Assembly (NCBI GenBank): GCA_934047225.1
Contig: OW203992.1
Coordinates: 3,895,501 to 3,959,500, forward strand
DNA: 64,000 nucleotides
Reading direction: 5' to 3'
Source: Ypsolopha sequella
Lineage: Eukaryota; Arthropoda; Insecta; Lepidoptera; Ypsolophidae
Below the pieces are notes generated by a model. The model did not search any database. It was not told the origin of the DNA and saw only the letters and a program-made list of their open reading frames with translations. This document shows positions 63,386 to 64,000 of this stretch, one piece after another. Positions within the stretch are counted from its first letter, which is position 1; each line of letters begins with the position of its first letter. The translations under genes were made by a program, and so were the position numbers.

Positions 63386-64000
63386 ATAATATTTTTTTAA
63401 TTTATATGTTATATCTATTTAAAATAATATTTAAATTAATAAAAGGCTAAATAAAGGCTCAAATATATAATTTATTTATTATTAGAAAATACACTTACAT
63501 TAATTTTACTTTACAAAATCCCCTTTAAAATATATTATGCATTGTATGCGATGCTATGCGATGTTATTAGTCTGTCATTTTCTCTTTTACTATTATGTAC
63601 ATTTTTTTTAAATGTGTTTTTGTTTCATGTATTTCTGTTATTGACTTTTTTTTTGTTTTATATGTTAATGTGTTGTTGTTGATGTCCTTAATGAAACATA
63701 ATATTATAAAAAGCTTATAGATTTGTATACATTTGATCCCTGTGACAGACGGACGGACAGAGAGCGGAGGCTTAGTAATAAGGTCACGTTTGACACCATT
63801 TGGGTACGGAACCCTAAAAACGTACAGGGCCTCGTTGCCTGTGCTAAAATGAAATGAAATGAAATATATTTATGTATTATATACCTATTTATGTAACACT
63901 TATGATTGTTACAGGTCGATTTTAATATAACATAAGTAACAAATAATCTATGTGGAAATATGAGGAAATACGCAAGGGAATAATAAAGGTTGGGTTTACT
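63386..64000. other. AT-rich end of window with repeat debris
   Basis: Positions about 63740-63825 contain GACAGACGGACGGACAGAG and GGTACGGAACCCTAAAAA, the end of the family at 26600. Four AAATG pentamers lie at 63848-63866. Still inside the caspase intron if the gene model holds. Confidence 0.4.

Overview
The window reads as AT-rich nuclear DNA from an insect, most probably a moth or butterfly. Its genes have introns with GT..AG borders. Conserved animal genes (SAAL1, La, asteroid/ASTE1 and an insect-type caspase) sit in a dense bed of transposons: mariner, Ty3/gypsy including a Mag-type element with 92-bp LTRs, Penelope-like elements (PLEs), LINE relics, tRNA-derived SINEs and many short inverted-repeat elements. 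Lepidoptera is an inference from this repeat spectrum; no species is assigned.

Layout. 1-2.6 kb: probable last coding exon and 3' UTR of a gene entering from the left. 2.66-10.28 kb: a mariner split by a gypsy retrotransposon (574-bp LTRs, 4-bp target duplication) whose reverse transcriptase core is deleted. 10.9-12.25 kb: SAAL1 on the minus strand, with a minisatellite just downstream. 12.5-16.8 kb: a 98-bp palindromic repeat, a THAP-exon relic, a 1.67-kb inverted-repeat element carrying a LINE 3' end, and a hAT-type element. 17.2-19.8 kb: a PLE arranged as two 1,207-bp inverted arms around a 40-bp spacer, with a 13-bp target duplication. 20.65-34.4 kb: the La gene (minus strand, six coding exons, 386 codons); its 3' flank is a degenerate tandem triplication and its introns hold many small transposons. 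34.6-38.8 kb: short elements and two THAP-like first exons. 39.19-41.38 kb: single-exon asteroid/ASTE1. 41.64-46.70 kb: a complete Mag-like retrotransposon with identical LTRs and a 5-bp target duplication, damaged by an insertion inside its integrase region. 48.4-49.6 kb: an element with 24-bp terminal inverted repeats. 50.5-64 kb: the first four coding exons of a caspase on the plus strand; the last visible exon stops at the Gln that precedes the catalytic Cys. A PLE with RT and GIY-YIG domains lies in the following intron, and the rest of the caspase lies beyond the window.

The host genes are unrelated housekeeping or regulatory genes: La (RNA polymerase III transcript binding), SAAL1 (ARM-type protein), asteroid (XPG-like nuclease family) and a caspase (apoptosis). 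I found no new multi-gene system. The most unusual structures are the fold-back PLE, the gypsy copy that lacks its RT core although its LTRs look identical, a shared terminal hairpin (CTGATG..stem..GAAA) in PLE ends resembling a hammerhead ribozyme, and five THAP-type first exons scattered through repeat-rich DNA.
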